A stretch of 64,000 bases of DNA from Acidobacteriota bacterium (GTDB lineage: Bacteria > Acidobacteriota > Thermoanaerobaculia > Gp7-AA8): NCBI GenBank assembly GCA_021325515.1, contig JAJPHC010000039.1, positions 62,001-126,000 on the forward strand, written 5' to 3'. Both the position numbers and the translations under genes were made by a program. Positions 25,168-34,394 of this stretch are shown piece after piece (positions within the stretch are counted from its first letter, which is position 1; each line of letters opens with the position of its first letter). The notes beneath the pieces are model-generated. The model did not search any database and had not been told where the DNA came from. It saw nothing but the letters and a program-made list of their open reading frames with translations.

Positions 25168-28100
25168 ATGTCCAATCGCCGTAGTACGTCGATGCGAAGC
25201 CTGCTCTTCGTGGCTCTCGCATTCGTATTCACGCTGCCTCTCTTCGCGCAGGTAACGACCGGCAACATCGCCGGCACCGTGACCGACGCGTCGGGTGCGG
25301 CGCTTCCCGGCGTCACCGTCGAGGCGGTCCACACCCCGACGGGTACGCACTATCAAACCGTTTCGGAAGCTAGCGGCCGCTATGTCATTCCGAACGTCAA
25401 GGTCGGCGGTCCGTACAAGATTTCCGCCAACCTCGAAGGCTTCAAGCCGAGCGTGACAGACAACGTCACCGTCAACCTTGGTGGGACGGTCGAAGTGCCT
25501 GTGAAGTTACAGCTCGCAACGGTGACCGAATCGATCACGGTCACGGCGCGCACCGATGATGTGATCAACCCGAACAAGACGGGCGCGACGTCGACGGTGC
25601 AGGAACAGCAGATTCAGACGCTGCCGACGGTCAACCGCAGCCTGCAGGACATGGCGCGCACGAACCCGTACTTCGTGGTCGACGCGCGCGATGACTCGCA
25701 GACGGCGATGCAGGTTGCCGGCCGCAACAACCGCTACAACAACATCCAGATCGACGGCGCCGTGAACAACGACCTCTTCGGTCTTGCCGCGACCGGCACG
25801 CCGGGCGGCCAGGCGAGCGCGCAGCCGATCTCCCTCGACGCGATCGAGCAGATTCAGCTCGTCGTCTCGCCGTATGACGTCCGCCAGGGCGGATTCACCG
25901 GCGGCGGCGTGAACGCCGTCACGCGCTCGGGAACGAACAAGTTCTCCGGCTCGGTCTACGGAACGAAGCGCAACAAGAGCAGCGTCGGCAAGGAAATCCC
26001 CTTCTTCGTTCCCGCCGACTTCAACGGCAACGGTACGTACACGCAGATTGGCGAGCGTCCGATCACCGAATTCAATTACAGCCAGTACGGCGGCCGCATC
26101 GGCGGACCGATCATGCAGGACAAGCTGTTCTTCTTCGTCAGCGGCGAGCGCAATCGCCGCACGGAGCCGGACGGCACATCGGCGGACGGCACGACGCCGA
26201 CGACCTACGTCAACTCGACGCAGGACGCAGCGTGCGGCGGAGTCGCGGGCTGCTCGGCGGCCAAGCTCCGTCAGGATCTCATCGACAAGTACGGATACGA
26301 TCCGGGCGGTCTCGGCGACATCTCCAAGCGCACGCCGAGCAACCTGGCGTTCTTCCGCCTCGACTTCAACGCGACTTCCAGCAACGCGCTCACCCTTCGC
26401 CACAACTACGTGAAGGGCGAGACGCCTGTCGTCGCCAACCGCACTTCGTCGCAGTTCCGCTACCCGACCTCGACGTACCTTCAGGCGAACAAGACCAACT
26501 CGACGGTCGCGCAGCTCAACAGCGTGCTCTCGAGCTCGATGTTCAACGAAGCGCGCATCACGCATCAGACGATCAAGGATCAGCGCACTACGGCAGTCAT
26601 CTTCCCCAGCATCGAGATCGGCGGCGCGAACCAGAACGCCACGCTCAATGCCGGCACGGAGCGCTTCTCCGGTGCGAACGCTCTCGATCAGAAGATCACG
26701 GAGCTCACCGACGACTTCACGCTGGTGAAGGGCAACCACACGCTGGTGCTCGGCACCCACAATGAGATGTTCAAGTTCTCGAACCTCTTCATGTCCGAGG
26801 CGTACGGCTACTACTTCTACCCGTCGCTGACGGCGTTCGAGAAGCAGGATTGCTCGACGGGCTGCGAATACCGCATCACGTATGCAACGGGCAGTGATCC
26901 GCGCCGGCCGACTCAGTTCGGCGCGCGCCAGTACGGCCTCTACGCGAGCGATCAGTGGCACGTCACTAACGACGTGACCATGACGATGGGCCTTCGTCTC
27001 GACAAGCCGCACTTCGACGACACGCCGTCCTTCAACCCGCTGGTCACGAATGTGATCGGCTGGGTCCGCACCGATCGCCATCCTGGTGAAGACATCATCT
27101 GGTCGCCGCGTCTCGGCTTCAACTGGAACCCGAACGGAACCGGCCGCCAGCAGGTGCGCGGTGGTGTGGGCATCTTCGCGGGCCGCACGCCGTACGTCTG
27201 GATCTCCAATGCGTACGCCGGCACGGGCGTAGAGCAGATCGCACTCGCCTGCCGCACGGTCGACAAGTGCGCAGTTCCGGGCTTCAATCCTGATCCGCTC
27301 ACGCAGCCGAAAGTCGGCGCGTCGGGCGCCGCTCCGAGCATCGATCTCGTCGATCCGCACTTCAAGTTCCCGAAGGTCGCGCGCATGACGCTCGGTTATG
27401 ACCGCGATCTCTGGTGGGGCATTCGCGGCACCGCGGAAGTCCTCTATTCGAAGACGCTGTCTGACGTTTACTACTTCAACCTGAACGAGAAGCCGACCGG
27501 CGCCAGCCCGCTCGACGGCCGTCCGACGTTTGGCCGTTACACGAGCCAGCTCGCCGACGTGACCTACCTGACGAACACGAACAAGGGCCGCGATCTCACC
27601 GAGACGCTGCAGCTCTCGCGTCCGTTCGCGAACGGCATCAATCTGTCAGGAAGCTGGACGCATCAGAACGCGCTGTCGGCATTCGATGCGACCTCGAGCC
27701 GCGCGATTTCCAACTGGCGCTTCCAGCACAACCAGGGCGACATCTTCCATCCGACCATCGGCACCTCGGCGTTCCAGATCAAGGATCGCTTCACGCTGAA
27801 TGCGACGTACAACCTGACCACGGGCCCGCTGTCGCACTCGTTCGGTCTCTTCTACAACGCGCAGAGCGGCCGTCCGTACTCGATCCTCCTCGGCGGCGAC
27901 CCGAACAAGGACACGAACGCCAGCAACGACCTTCTCTACGTCCCGGGCACGGGCAACTTCATCCTCTGCCCGCAGCAGGGCGGCAATCCGACCGCAACGA
28001 ATCCCTGCGGCACGGCGACTGCCCTCGATCCGTCGATCTTCGACTCGTACGTGAAGGCCGCCGGTCTCGATCCTGCGAAGGCTCGCATCCTCAACAAGTA

Positions 28101-28440
28101 CCAGTCGACAGAGCCGTGGAGCCGTCACCTCGACTTCCACTACGCGCTCGGTCTCCCGGTGAAGACGGTTCGTTCGGAGATCACGTTCGACATGCTGAAC
28201 CTCCTGCACTTCCTGAGCAGCGACTACGGCAATGTCTACTTCGTCTCGAACCAGAACGTGACGCCGGTGAACTACGTCGGCCAGGACCCCGCGACCGGCA
28301 AGCCGATCTACCGCGAGGCCTCGACGACCGTCGTCAACGGCCAGCGCTCGTTCGGCTCGCTCTCGCCGGGACGCCAGTTCTCCATCGCGAACCTCGTTTC
28401 GCGCTGGCAGATGCGCCTCGGTCTGCGCGTGTCGTTCTAA
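25168..28440 (+). CDS. Oar-like TonB-dependent outer-membrane receptor
   Basis: 1090 residues from ATG 25168, chosen because AGGAGG lies 4-5 nt upstream and a clear signal peptide follows (SLLFVALAFVFTLPLFAQ). Residues about 28-115 are a carboxypeptidase-regulatory-like beta sandwich (TTGNIAGTVTDASGAALPGVTVE). A plug with NNRYNNIQIDGAVNND and SGGVNAVTRSGTN-like wording follows (FTGGGVNAVTRSGTNKF), then a long beta-barrel ending in aromatic Phe (MRLGLRVSF). This is the Oar/Cna-B type common in Myxococcota and Acidobacteriota, thought to move oligosaccharides, peptides or adhesins across the outer membrane with TonB. A strong terminator follows it, which suits high expression. Confidence 0.92.
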   Translation: MSNRRSTSMRSLLFVALAFVFTLPLFAQVTTGNIAGTVTDASGAALPGVTVEAVHTPTGTHYQTVSEASGRYVIPNVKVGGPYKISANLEGFKPSVTDNVTVNLGGTVEVPVKLQLATVTESITVTARTDDVINPNKTGATSTVQEQQIQTLPTVNRSLQDMARTNPYFVVDARDDSQTAMQVAGRNNRYNNIQIDGAVNNDLFGLAATGTPGGQASAQPISLDAIEQIQLVVSPYDVRQGGFTGGGVNAVTRSGTNKFSGSVYGTKRNKSSVGKEIPFFVPADFNGNGTYTQIGERPITEFNYSQYGGRIGGPIMQDKLFFFVSGERNRRTEPDGTSADGTTPTTYVNSTQDAACGGVAGCSAAKLRQDLIDKYGYDPGGLGDISKRTPSNLAFFRLDFNATSSNALTLRHNYVKGETPVVANRTSSQFRYPTSTYLQANKTNSTVAQLNSVLSSSMFNEARITHQTIKDQRTTAVIFPSIEIGGANQNATLNAGTERFSGANALDQKITELTDDFTLVKGNHTLVLGTHNEMFKFSNLFMSEAYGYYFYPSLTAFEKQDCSTGCEYRITYATGSDPRRPTQFGARQYGLYASDQWHVTNDVTMTMGLRLDKPHFDDTPSFNPLVTNVIGWVRTDRHPGEDIIWSPRLGFNWNPNGTGRQQVRGGVGIFAGRTPYVWISNAYAGTGVEQIALACRTVDKCAVPGFNPDPLTQPKVGASGAAPSIDLVDPHFKFPKVARMTLGYDRDLWWGIRGTAEVLYSKTLSDVYYFNLNEKPTGASPLDGRPTFGRYTSQLADVTYLTNTNKGRDLTETLQLSRPFANGINLSGSWTHQNALSAFDATSSRAISNWRFQHNQGDIFHPTIGTSAFQIKDRFTLNATYNLTTGPLSHSFGLFYNAQSGRPYSILLGGDPNKDTNASNDLLYVPGTGNFILCPQQGGNPTATNPCGTATALDPSIFDSYVKAAGLDPAKARILNKYQSTEPWSRHLDFHYALGLPVKTVRSEITFDMLNLLHFLSSDYGNVYFVSNQNVTPVNYVGQDPATGKPIYREASTTVVNGQRSFGSLSPGRQFSIANLVSRWQMRLGLRVSF

Positions 28441-28460
28441 CCAGCGACTGCATCAACACG

Positions 28461-28493
28461 AAAGGGCCGCTCGCAAGAGCGGCCCTTTTTTTT
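28461..28493 (+). terminator. Rho-independent terminator
   Basis: AAAGGGCCGCTC (28461-28472), loop GCAA, GAGCGGCCCTTT (28477-28488), then five more T. It is a perfect 12-bp stem with a GNRA-type loop and eight T in a row, 20 nt after the receptor stop. It is the clearest intrinsic terminator of the window. Confidence 0.96.
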
Positions 28494-28603
28494 GGGCGCC
28501 GGGCGCTGGGCGCTGGGCGCGGGGCGGGGGGCGCATGGGACGCGCAACACGTCTTCAGCCGTGATGTACAGCGCCTCGCGCCTAGCGCCGCGCGCCGCGC
28601 CTA
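28494..28603. repeat. heptamer (GGGCGCT) inverted array
   Basis: The left arm has 7-bp words GGGCGCC, GGGCGCT (twice) and GGGCGCG, then a G-rich run (28494-28534). The right arm is AGCGCCTCGCGCCTAGCGCC and then GCGCGCCGCGCC (28570-28600). It ends on the TAG stop of rimO (28601-28603). A spacer with GATGTACA lies between the arms. Confidence 0.75.
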
Positions 28604-29959
28604 TGGCGCCCCGGTCACGCTGCCGACGATGTCGTAGGGGTGCGCGTCGGTAATCTCCACGCGCGCGAATGCAGGCAGGTCCTTGGGCAGGAGGTCGATG
28701 CCGTCGTTGATCAGCAGCCGGCCGTCGATCTCCGGCGCCTGCCCGATGATGCGGCCCTCGAGCAGATGCTCGGTCTCTTCGCAGACGCCGGTCACGATCG
28801 CGTCGTAGACCTTCCCCACGCGCGCCTGGTTGCGCGACGCCGAGATCTTCTGCTGCAGTTCCATCAGCTTCGCGCGGCGGCGCTCCGCGGTCTTGCGCGT
28901 CGGCAGGTCCTTCATCCGCTCCGCGAGCGTGTGGTCCTCGGGTGAGAAGACGAACGCTCCCATCTGATCGAACTGCGCCCACTCCACGAAGTCGTACAGC
29001 TCGCCGAATTCCTTCGGCCCTTCGCCGGGATGTCCCGTGATGAACGTCGTGCGCAGAGAAAGATCGGGAACGAGCTCGCGCATCCGCGTGACCATCTCGC
29101 GATATTCACGCGGTGAACCGGGGCGCCGCATCCGCTCCAGCACGCTCTGCGACACGTGCTGCAGAGGGATATCGCAGTACGAAACGAACCGCGGCTCCTT
29201 GCCCATCAGCTCGAAGAGCGACCAGTCGAGCGAGCCGGGATACGCATAGAGAAAACGAATCCAGCGGAAGTCCGTCTCGGCGAGCAGCGTCTCGACGAGC
29301 TTCGTCAGACCGCTCGCCATGCCGAGATCCTCGCCGTAACGCGTGGTGTCCTGCGCGACGAGGCAGAGCTCGCGCACACCCTGCGTCTGCAACTGCTGCG
29401 CTTCGCGAACGAGCGAGGCAATCGTGCGCGAGCGGAACTTGCCGCGCATTTGCGGAATCGCGCAGAAGGTGCAGGGATTCGAGCAGCCTTCGCTGACTTT
29501 CAGATACGCATGCGCATTGCCCTGCGCGAGAACGCGCGGCAGATCTTCGTAGAGGCGCACCGACATCTTGCGCCGCGCCGGCGCCGCGTCATCGACTTCG
29601 CCCGTCACCGCCTCGGTGATCTTCTCGAGATGATCGAGGCCGACGAACGCATCGATCTCCGGGATCGATTCCGCGAGATCGCTCTTGTACTTCTGGACCA
29701 TGCAGCCGGATACGATGAGCCGCTCGAGCCCTTTGCCTTTCCGCTCCGCGACTTCGAGAATCGTGTCGATCGATTCCTGCTTTGCGGCGTCGATGAATCC
29801 GCACGTATTCACGATCACCACATCGGCCTCGCCGAGGTCGTTCGTGATGCGGACTTCCGTGTCGGCCGCGAGTTGTCCGAGCATGATCTCGGCATCGACG
29901 AGATTCTTCGGGCAGCCGAGGGAAATCATCCCAACGCGGCGAATGGCTTTTTCGGACAT
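28601..29959 (-). CDS. rimO: ribosomal protein uS12 methylthiotransferase RimO
   Basis: 452 residues. The UPF0004 domain has SLGCPKNLVDAE, NTCGF and SGCMVQKY (three Cys for one 4Fe-4S cluster). The radical SAM motif is EGCSNPCTFCAIP, with cysteines spaced C-x3-C-x2-C. PLQHVSQSVLERMRR follows, then a C-terminal TRAM domain (from about 375). It adds a methylthio group to Asp in ribosomal protein S12. The wording GCPKNLVDAE and Q-H-x-S separate it from MiaB. The gene stands alone, with repeat arrays at both ends. Confidence 0.95.
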   Translation of the reverse strand: MSEKAIRRVGMISLGCPKNLVDAEIMLGQLAADTEVRITNDLGEADVVIVNTCGFIDAAKQESIDTILEVAERKGKGLERLIVSGCMVQKYKSDLAESIPEIDAFVGLDHLEKITEAVTGEVDDAAPARRKMSVRLYEDLPRVLAQGNAHAYLKVSEGCSNPCTFCAIPQMRGKFRSRTIASLVREAQQLQTQGVRELCLVAQDTTRYGEDLGMASGLTKLVETLLAETDFRWIRFLYAYPGSLDWSLFELMGKEPRFVSYCDIPLQHVSQSVLERMRRPGSPREYREMVTRMRELVPDLSLRTTFITGHPGEGPKEFGELYDFVEWAQFDQMGAFVFSPEDHTLAERMKDLPTRKTAERRRAKLMELQQKISASRNQARVGKVYDAIVTGVCEETEHLLEGRIIGQAPEIDGRLLINDGIDLLPKDLPAFARVEITDAHPYDIVGSVTGAP

Positions 29960-29994
29960 GGAAACGTGGGAAACAGCGGGGGGAGGCGGGGTAT

Positions 29995-30094
29995 TCTGGG
30001 GGTGCTGGGGCGCTGAGGCACTGGGTCACTGGGTAGCGGCCGCACGTTCAATGCAACCCAGCACCTCAGCGCCCCAGCGCCCCAGCGCCCCCGT
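29995..30094. repeat. octamer (GCTGGGGC) inverted array upstream of rimO
   Basis: Left words are GCTGGGGC, GCTGAGGC, ACTGGGTC and ACTGGGTA (30004-30035). After a 20-nt spacer the right words are ACCCAGCA, CCTCAGCG and CCCCAGCG twice (30057-30088). The period is 8 bp and the arms are imperfect reverse complements. Confidence 0.82.
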
Positions 30095-30106
30095 AACCCA
30101 CTACCT

Positions 30107-31039
30107 TCAGCGATTTTCGGCTTTCCAGACGGACCCTGCCGGCCCGTTACGAAGCACATGCTGCCGCAGTGCGTGGTTCATCACGACGGAGTCGAGAAGC
30201 AGCAGCCCATCGTCATCATTCGTATCGGCGAGCGTGATGCCGAGAGCCTGCGTCACCTGCTCCACGGTTCGGTTGTGCAGTGCGACGATCGTCGGCGACA
30301 CAGGCTTCTCCGGATTCACTTCATGCGTCGCCGCGAGCGCCTCGCCGCGCAGGATGTAGATCGCGCACCGTTGCGAGCGCAGCCACTCGAGCGCGGCGGC
30401 GAGCGTCAGGAGATGCCAGTTGCGATGCCGGCGATAGATCTTCGCGATCGCACGGTTGCGATCGCCCGAAGGCTTGTAGACGTTGGGTTGAATCTCCCAG
30501 ATGAGGGAGATGCCGGCGATCGCATCGAATGTGGCGCTCGTCTCGCCGACGGAGCCCGGCATCGTGTGCTGCTGCCCGACGGCGCGGCCGATCTCGATCG
30601 CATCCGCGAGCGACGAGGCGACGATGTCGAAGGAGATCGTCTCCTGCCGTCCGCCGTAATGCGCATTGCGGCCGAGCATGAGGATACCTTCCGGCAGCGG
30701 CTGCACGTCCGCCAGCGGAGTCGTGAACGGACCGAGGGGCATGGCAAGGCCGGAAGCCCGTCCTTCCGCAATGCGGGGATGCCACAGACTCGCGGTCGGC
30801 GTTCCGGCGACCCACTGCGGATGATTGCGCGTCAGATAGCGCTCGACGACGAGCGCGCGAATCTGCGCGGTGTCTTCCGGCTGCAGCGCATCGAGCGTCG
30901 CCGACCGGTCGGCAAGATCCGCGAACACCTCGAGCACTTCATCACCCATCGACACGTAGAGATCGAAGAGCGCTGCCTTCGTATCGGCGCGGATGCGGTA
31001 GGCATCGAGAACGCGCGCGATGTGTGCTGGAAAGGACAT
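30107..31039 (-). CDS. hypothetical soluble protein
   Basis: 310 residues from ATG at 31037-31039 (MSFPAHIARVLDAYRI). No signal peptide or membrane helix. Features that can be seen: LVVERYLTRNHPQW, GRNAHYGGRQETISFDIVASS, an EIGRAVGQQHTMPGSVGETS block, and IYILRGEALAATHEVNPEKP near the C terminus. The protein seems alpha/beta. I do not recognise a family. Its upstream neighbour on the same strand is the RRM protein gene, 56 bp downstream-facing, so co-transcription is possible. Confidence 0.7.
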   Translation of the reverse strand: MSFPAHIARVLDAYRIRADTKAALFDLYVSMGDEVLEVFADLADRSATLDALQPEDTAQIRALVVERYLTRNHPQWVAGTPTASLWHPRIAEGRASGLAMPLGPFTTPLADVQPLPEGILMLGRNAHYGGRQETISFDIVASSLADAIEIGRAVGQQHTMPGSVGETSATFDAIAGISLIWEIQPNVYKPSGDRNRAIAKIYRRHRNWHLLTLAAALEWLRSQRCAIYILRGEALAATHEVNPEKPVSPTIVALHNRTVEQVTQALGITLADTNDDDGLLLLDSVVMNHALRQHVLRNGPAGSVWKAENR

Positions 31040-31095
31040 GCAGGTCCCCTCGCCCCGCAAATGCGGGGAGAGGGGTCAGGGGTGAGGGGCTTGGA

Positions 31096-31542
31096 TTACA
31101 GGCCGCGCTTCTTCGCGCGGATGTTGCGGCGGCTGCCTTTGCTCTTGCCTCCGCCGAATCCGCCGCCACCGCCACCACCGTGGAAGTCATCGGAGTAGTC
31201 GCCGCCGCCGAAACCGCCGCCGCCACCGCCGCCATAGCCGCCGCGGCCACCGCCGCCGCCAAAGTTGCGCTGGCCGCCGCCACCGGCGCCGCGCGGGCGC
31301 TCTTCCGCGCGATTCACGCGCAGCGGGCGTCCGCCGAGCTGATGGCCATTGAACTGCTCGATGGCCTTCGTTGCCTCTTCTTCCGTCTCGTACTCGACGA
31401 ACGCGAAGCCGCGCGGACGGCCTGTCTCGCGATCGTTCGGCATGAAGACGTCGCGCGGTTTGCCGACCTGCGCAAACAGCGCCTCGACTTCCTCGCGCGT
31501 GGTGTTGAAATTCAGATTCCCTACAAAGACTTTCGCAGCCAT
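31096..31542 (-). CDS. RRM-type glycine-rich RNA-binding protein
   Basis: 148 residues from ATG at 31540-31542 (MAAKVFVGNLNF). The RRM spans about 4-79, with RNP2 VFVGNL and RNP1 RGFAFVEY intact. The C terminus is a Gly-rich region with RGG-like repeats and a basic end (SRRNIRAKKRGL). Bacterial members, best known from cyanobacteria (Rbp), bind RNA in the cold or at localised mRNAs. It probably acts as an RNA chaperone. The start was chosen at the RRM edge; upstream in-frame codons are not conserved-looking. Confidence 0.92.
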   Translation of the reverse strand: MAAKVFVGNLNFNTTREEVEALFAQVGKPRDVFMPNDRETGRPRGFAFVEYETEEEATKAIEQFNGHQLGGRPLRVNRAEERPRGAGGGGQRNFGGGGGRGGYGGGGGGGFGGGDYSDDFHGGGGGGGFGGGKSKGSRRNIRAKKRGL

Positions 31543-31638
31543 GTCGTGGCGTGTTCTCCTTCCGCGGTCCTTCCGCCACTCCTGGCTTCCGGCCTCTCGC
31601 AACGGGGAAGTGTATCGCGATTCGTGCCAGTCATGCGA

Positions 31639-32646
31639 TCAGGCGGCGGAATCGGCCGGGCCGAACAGCATCCGCTCCCGCGTCGCGTCGAGCAGGCGCT
31701 GGACGTCCGACACGGCGGTGATGTCCTGCAGACCCAGCCGTATGTCCTTGCCGTGCGGGATCCCTTTCGAGAACCAGCCGATCACCGTGCGCGCCTTGTG
31801 CAGCTTCCACTTGTCGAGCTGCGGCGCGCCATCGATCTTCGCCAGGTAGCGCTGCATCGCATCGATGCGGTGCTCCACTTCATTGCCGACGAGCGGCGTG
31901 CCGGCGACATAGGCGGCGATGTCGCGGAAGATGAACGGATTGTGCAGCGCCGCGCGGCCGATCATGACGCCATCCACGCCCGTCGTTTCGAACATACGGA
32001 TCGCATCGGCCGCAACCTTGACGTCGCCATTGCCGAACACCGGGATACCGAGATTCGCCTTCACGTGCGCGATGTACTGCCAGTCGCTCGCGCCGGTGTA
32101 GGCCTCGTTGCGCGTGCGGCCGTGAATGGCGATCGACGACACGCCGATCTCTTCGAATCGCTTGAGCAGCGGAAGAACGTCGTTGCTCTCCCACCCTTTG
32201 CGCACCTTCACGGTCACCGGGATCTTCACCCGCTTGCGGATCTTCTCGACGACGCGCGCCGCCTTGTCGAAGTCCTTGAGCATCGCGGAGCCCGCGCCGC
32301 TGTTCACGATCTTCTTCACCGGACAACCCATGTTGATGTCGACGATGTCGACGCCCTGGCGCTCGACGATTGCAGCGGCGTCATCCATGCGATCGGGATT
32401 GCCGCCGTAAATCTGGATGGCCACCGGCCGTTCGTTCTCGGCGAACGTCAGCATCTGATGGCTGCGGTCGTTCTTGCGCGTGAGCCCTTCGGCCGAGATG
32501 AACTCCGAGACGACGAGTCCGACGCCGCCGAGCTCTTTGATCAGCGACCGGTAATACGTATCCGTCACTTCCGCCATCGGCGCGAGCGCGAGCGGCGGAT
32601 CGATCTTCACGCCGCCGATGCTGAAGGCTTTCTCGAGGTAATTCAT
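31639..32646 (-). CDS. dusB: tRNA-dihydrouridine synthase B
   Basis: 335 residues, TIM-barrel flavoprotein. Motifs: LALAPMAEVTDTYYR (FMN site), SEFISAEGL, QIYGG, VDINMGCPVKKIVNSGAGSAML with the catalytic Cys in MGCP, KVRKGW, AIHGRTR, GNGDV and MIGRAA. It reduces uridine to dihydrouridine in tRNA with NADPH and FMN. The usual MAGVTD is MAEVTD, a conservative change seen in some homologs. It lies 57 bp downstream of the methyltransferase gene and may share its transcript. Confidence 0.94.
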   Translation of the reverse strand: MNYLEKAFSIGGVKIDPPLALAPMAEVTDTYYRSLIKELGGVGLVVSEFISAEGLTRKNDRSHQMLTFAENERPVAIQIYGGNPDRMDDAAAIVERQGVDIVDINMGCPVKKIVNSGAGSAMLKDFDKAARVVEKIRKRVKIPVTVKVRKGWESNDVLPLLKRFEEIGVSSIAIHGRTRNEAYTGASDWQYIAHVKANLGIPVFGNGDVKVAADAIRMFETTGVDGVMIGRAALHNPFIFRDIAAYVAGTPLVGNEVEHRIDAMQRYLAKIDGAPQLDKWKLHKARTVIGWFSKGIPHGKDIRLGLQDITAVSDVQRLLDATRERMLFGPADSAA

Positions 32647-32703
32647 CGCGATGGAGCGATAACGCGAAGAGGGCGCGGAGTCTTCCGTCCTGCCTCGCGA
32701 GGC

Positions 32704-33459
32704 TCAACCGGCCGGCCGGCAGACGTAGAACAACTTCACCGCCTCGACATCCAGCGCTTCCGCCTCGCCATAAGGATCGAACGGAATCACGTCATCCGGC
32801 GCGAGCCCTGCCTCGGCGAGCGCGGCCGTGATCTCCCGCTCTTTCCACGCGCGCTGCTGGTGCAGCTCATCGATCTCCGCGCGCGTTCCACCCGGCAGCA
32901 CTGCCCAGCCGGTGACCCGCGCCCGTCCGGTCAGATCGCGCTTGCGATACGTCGTGGCGATCTCGAGGTGATAGTCGGGCCCGCTCGCAACGAACGGCTC
33001 GGCCATCCCCCAGATCTCGGGATAGATGTCGGGATGGTTCACGTCGAAGAGGAGAAAGGAATCGCGCGACATCAGCCGGCGCATCGCCTTGAAGGCCGCC
33101 GTTAGGTCATTGCGCTCACGGATGTGATTGAGGCTGTCGTAGAGGCATGTGATGCGGGCGAACGTTCCGCGCAGCGGGAGTGCGCGCAGGTCGCCGGTCA
33201 CGAGCCGCTTCGCACGGGGGCGCGCGATCGAGAGCATCTCGATCGACGCATCGACTCCGGTCGAGCGCCAGCCGCGCTTCGCGAAGTACTCGAGCGCGAG
33301 GCCGGTGCCGCATGCGATGTCGAGATGCGTCTTCTCGATCGTGGGACGCCGGGCGAGCTCCTTGTCGAGCAGCTTGCGCGCCGCGGCGAAGAATCGCTTG
33401 CCGAGCGCCTCATCGTATGCGTACGCGAACGCGGCGTACGCCTCGCGGCGCGTGCTCAC
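32704..33459 (-). CDS. class I SAM-dependent methyltransferase
   Basis: 251 residues. The SAM-binding motif I is LDIACGTG (about 46-53), with acidic GVDAS at the end of beta2, TGDLRALPLRGTFARITCLYDSLNHI in motif II/III, and a C-terminal beta-rich lid (WAVLPGGTRAEIDELHQQRAW). It resembles the YqeM/TylM1/DesVI N-methyltransferase-like group; the substrate is unknown. It overlaps the upstream dehydrogenase gene by 4 bp (ATGA). Confidence 0.82.
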   Translation of the reverse strand: MSTRREAYAAFAYAYDEALGKRFFAAARKLLDKELARRPTIEKTHLDIACGTGLALEYFAKRGWRSTGVDASIEMLSIARPRAKRLVTGDLRALPLRGTFARITCLYDSLNHIRERNDLTAAFKAMRRLMSRDSFLLFDVNHPDIYPEIWGMAEPFVASGPDYHLEIATTYRKRDLTGRARVTGWAVLPGGTRAEIDELHQQRAWKEREITAALAEAGLAPDDVIPFDPYGEAEALDVEAVKLFYVCRPAG

Positions 33460-34310
33460 TCGGCAGGCCAGCGGTAGAAGCCTTCGCCCGTTTTCCTGCC
33501 GAGCTTCCCCGCTGCCACCATCTCGCGAAGCACCTGGGGCGGCTCGAATCGCGGGCCCAGCGCCGACGCGAGATATTCAGCGATTCCGAGCCGCACATCG
33601 AGGCCGACGAGATCGGTGAGGCGCAACGGACCCATCGGATGGTTGTATCCGAGCTCCATCGCGCGATCGATGTCTTCCGCGCTCGCGACCCCTTCCCCGT
33701 ACATGCGAATCGCCTCGAGGCCGATCGCCACCCCGAGGCGCGAGGTGGCGAAGCCGGGCGAGTCGCGCACGATGATGGGCGTCTTCCCCATCTTCTCCGC
33801 GACTTCGCGCACTGCATTCACGGTAGCGTCGCTCGTCCGCTCTCCCGTGACGATCTCGATCAGCTTCATCACGTGCGGCGGATTGAAGAAGTGCATGCCG
33901 ATGAAACGATCGCGGCGCTCGACCGTCGCCGCGAGCTTGCTGATGGAGATCGACGACGTGTTGGACGCGAGGATCGTCTCTTCGTCGCAGTAGAGATCCA
34001 CCTGCGCAAAGAGATCGTTCTTCAATTCGAAATTCTCAGGGACCGCCTCGATGATGAGCTCCGCGCCGCGCGCGGCCGGCTCGAGATCGCTGGCGAGATG
34101 CAGTCGCGCAAGCGCGAGCGTCGCATCCGTCTCCGTGACTTTCCCCTTCTCGACACCCTTGCGGAAGATCGACTCGATCGACGACTTCGCAGCGTCGAGT
34201 GCGGCGGGATCCACGTCGTAGAGAACGGTGTCGTAACCGGCCAGCGCCCCGAGGTACGCGATGCCGCGCCCCATGGTGCCGCTGCCAATGACTGCAATCT
34301 GGCGAATCAT
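33456..34310 (-). CDS. hbd: 3-hydroxybutyryl-CoA dehydrogenase family
   Basis: 284 residues from ATG at 34308-34310 (MIRQIAVIGSGTMGRGIA). The Rossmann motif is IGSGTMGRG, with YDVDPA for NAD(H) discrimination. AVPENFELK and ASNTSSISI (catalytic Ser) precede GMHFFNPPHVMKLIEI with the catalytic His, and NDSPGF-like RDSPGFATSR opens the helical C-terminal domain. It oxidises or reduces 3-hydroxyacyl-CoA in butanoate or beta-oxidation metabolism. Length is that of the stand-alone enzyme (about 284). Upstream in-frame sequence to 34376 was excluded as it carries repeat DNA. Confidence 0.93.
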   Translation of the reverse strand: MIRQIAVIGSGTMGRGIAYLGALAGYDTVLYDVDPAALDAAKSSIESIFRKGVEKGKVTETDATLALARLHLASDLEPAARGAELIIEAVPENFELKNDLFAQVDLYCDEETILASNTSSISISKLAATVERRDRFIGMHFFNPPHVMKLIEIVTGERTSDATVNAVREVAEKMGKTPIIVRDSPGFATSRLGVAIGLEAIRMYGEGVASAEDIDRAMELGYNHPMGPLRLTDLVGLDVRLGIAEYLASALGPRFEPPQVLREMVAAGKLGRKTGEGFYRWPAE

Positions 34311-34335
34311 GGCGCGGGAGTGTATCAGCCCGTTC

Positions 34336-34394
34336 GCACGCCGGCAGGCGTGCTCCTGGAAAATAGCCGGGGACAAGCTGAGAGCTTGTCCTAC
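34336..34394. repeat. two palindromes between hbd and a hypothetical gene
   Basis: GCACGCC-GGCA-GGCGTGC at 34336-34353 is followed by GGACAAGCT-GAG-AGCTTGTCC at 34371-34391 and then TAC. The minus-strand TAG stop of the gene ending at 34391 is supplied by the CTA of GTCCTAC. Confidence 0.85.

Noticed and set aside
25507-27360. A 617-codon minus-strand frame inside the Oar-like receptor
   Set aside because: Arg-rich, no start signal or motif, and fully overlaps a well-supported TonB-dependent receptor.
31024-33105. A 693-codon plus-strand frame opposite the RRM, dusB and methyltransferase genes
   Set aside because: It crosses three real minus-strand genes and their gaps, and reads as an antisense shadow.
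34311-34376. N-terminal extension of the 3-hydroxyacyl-CoA dehydrogenase
   Set aside because: The family begins close to the IAVIGSGTMG motif, and the extension runs through a palindrome.
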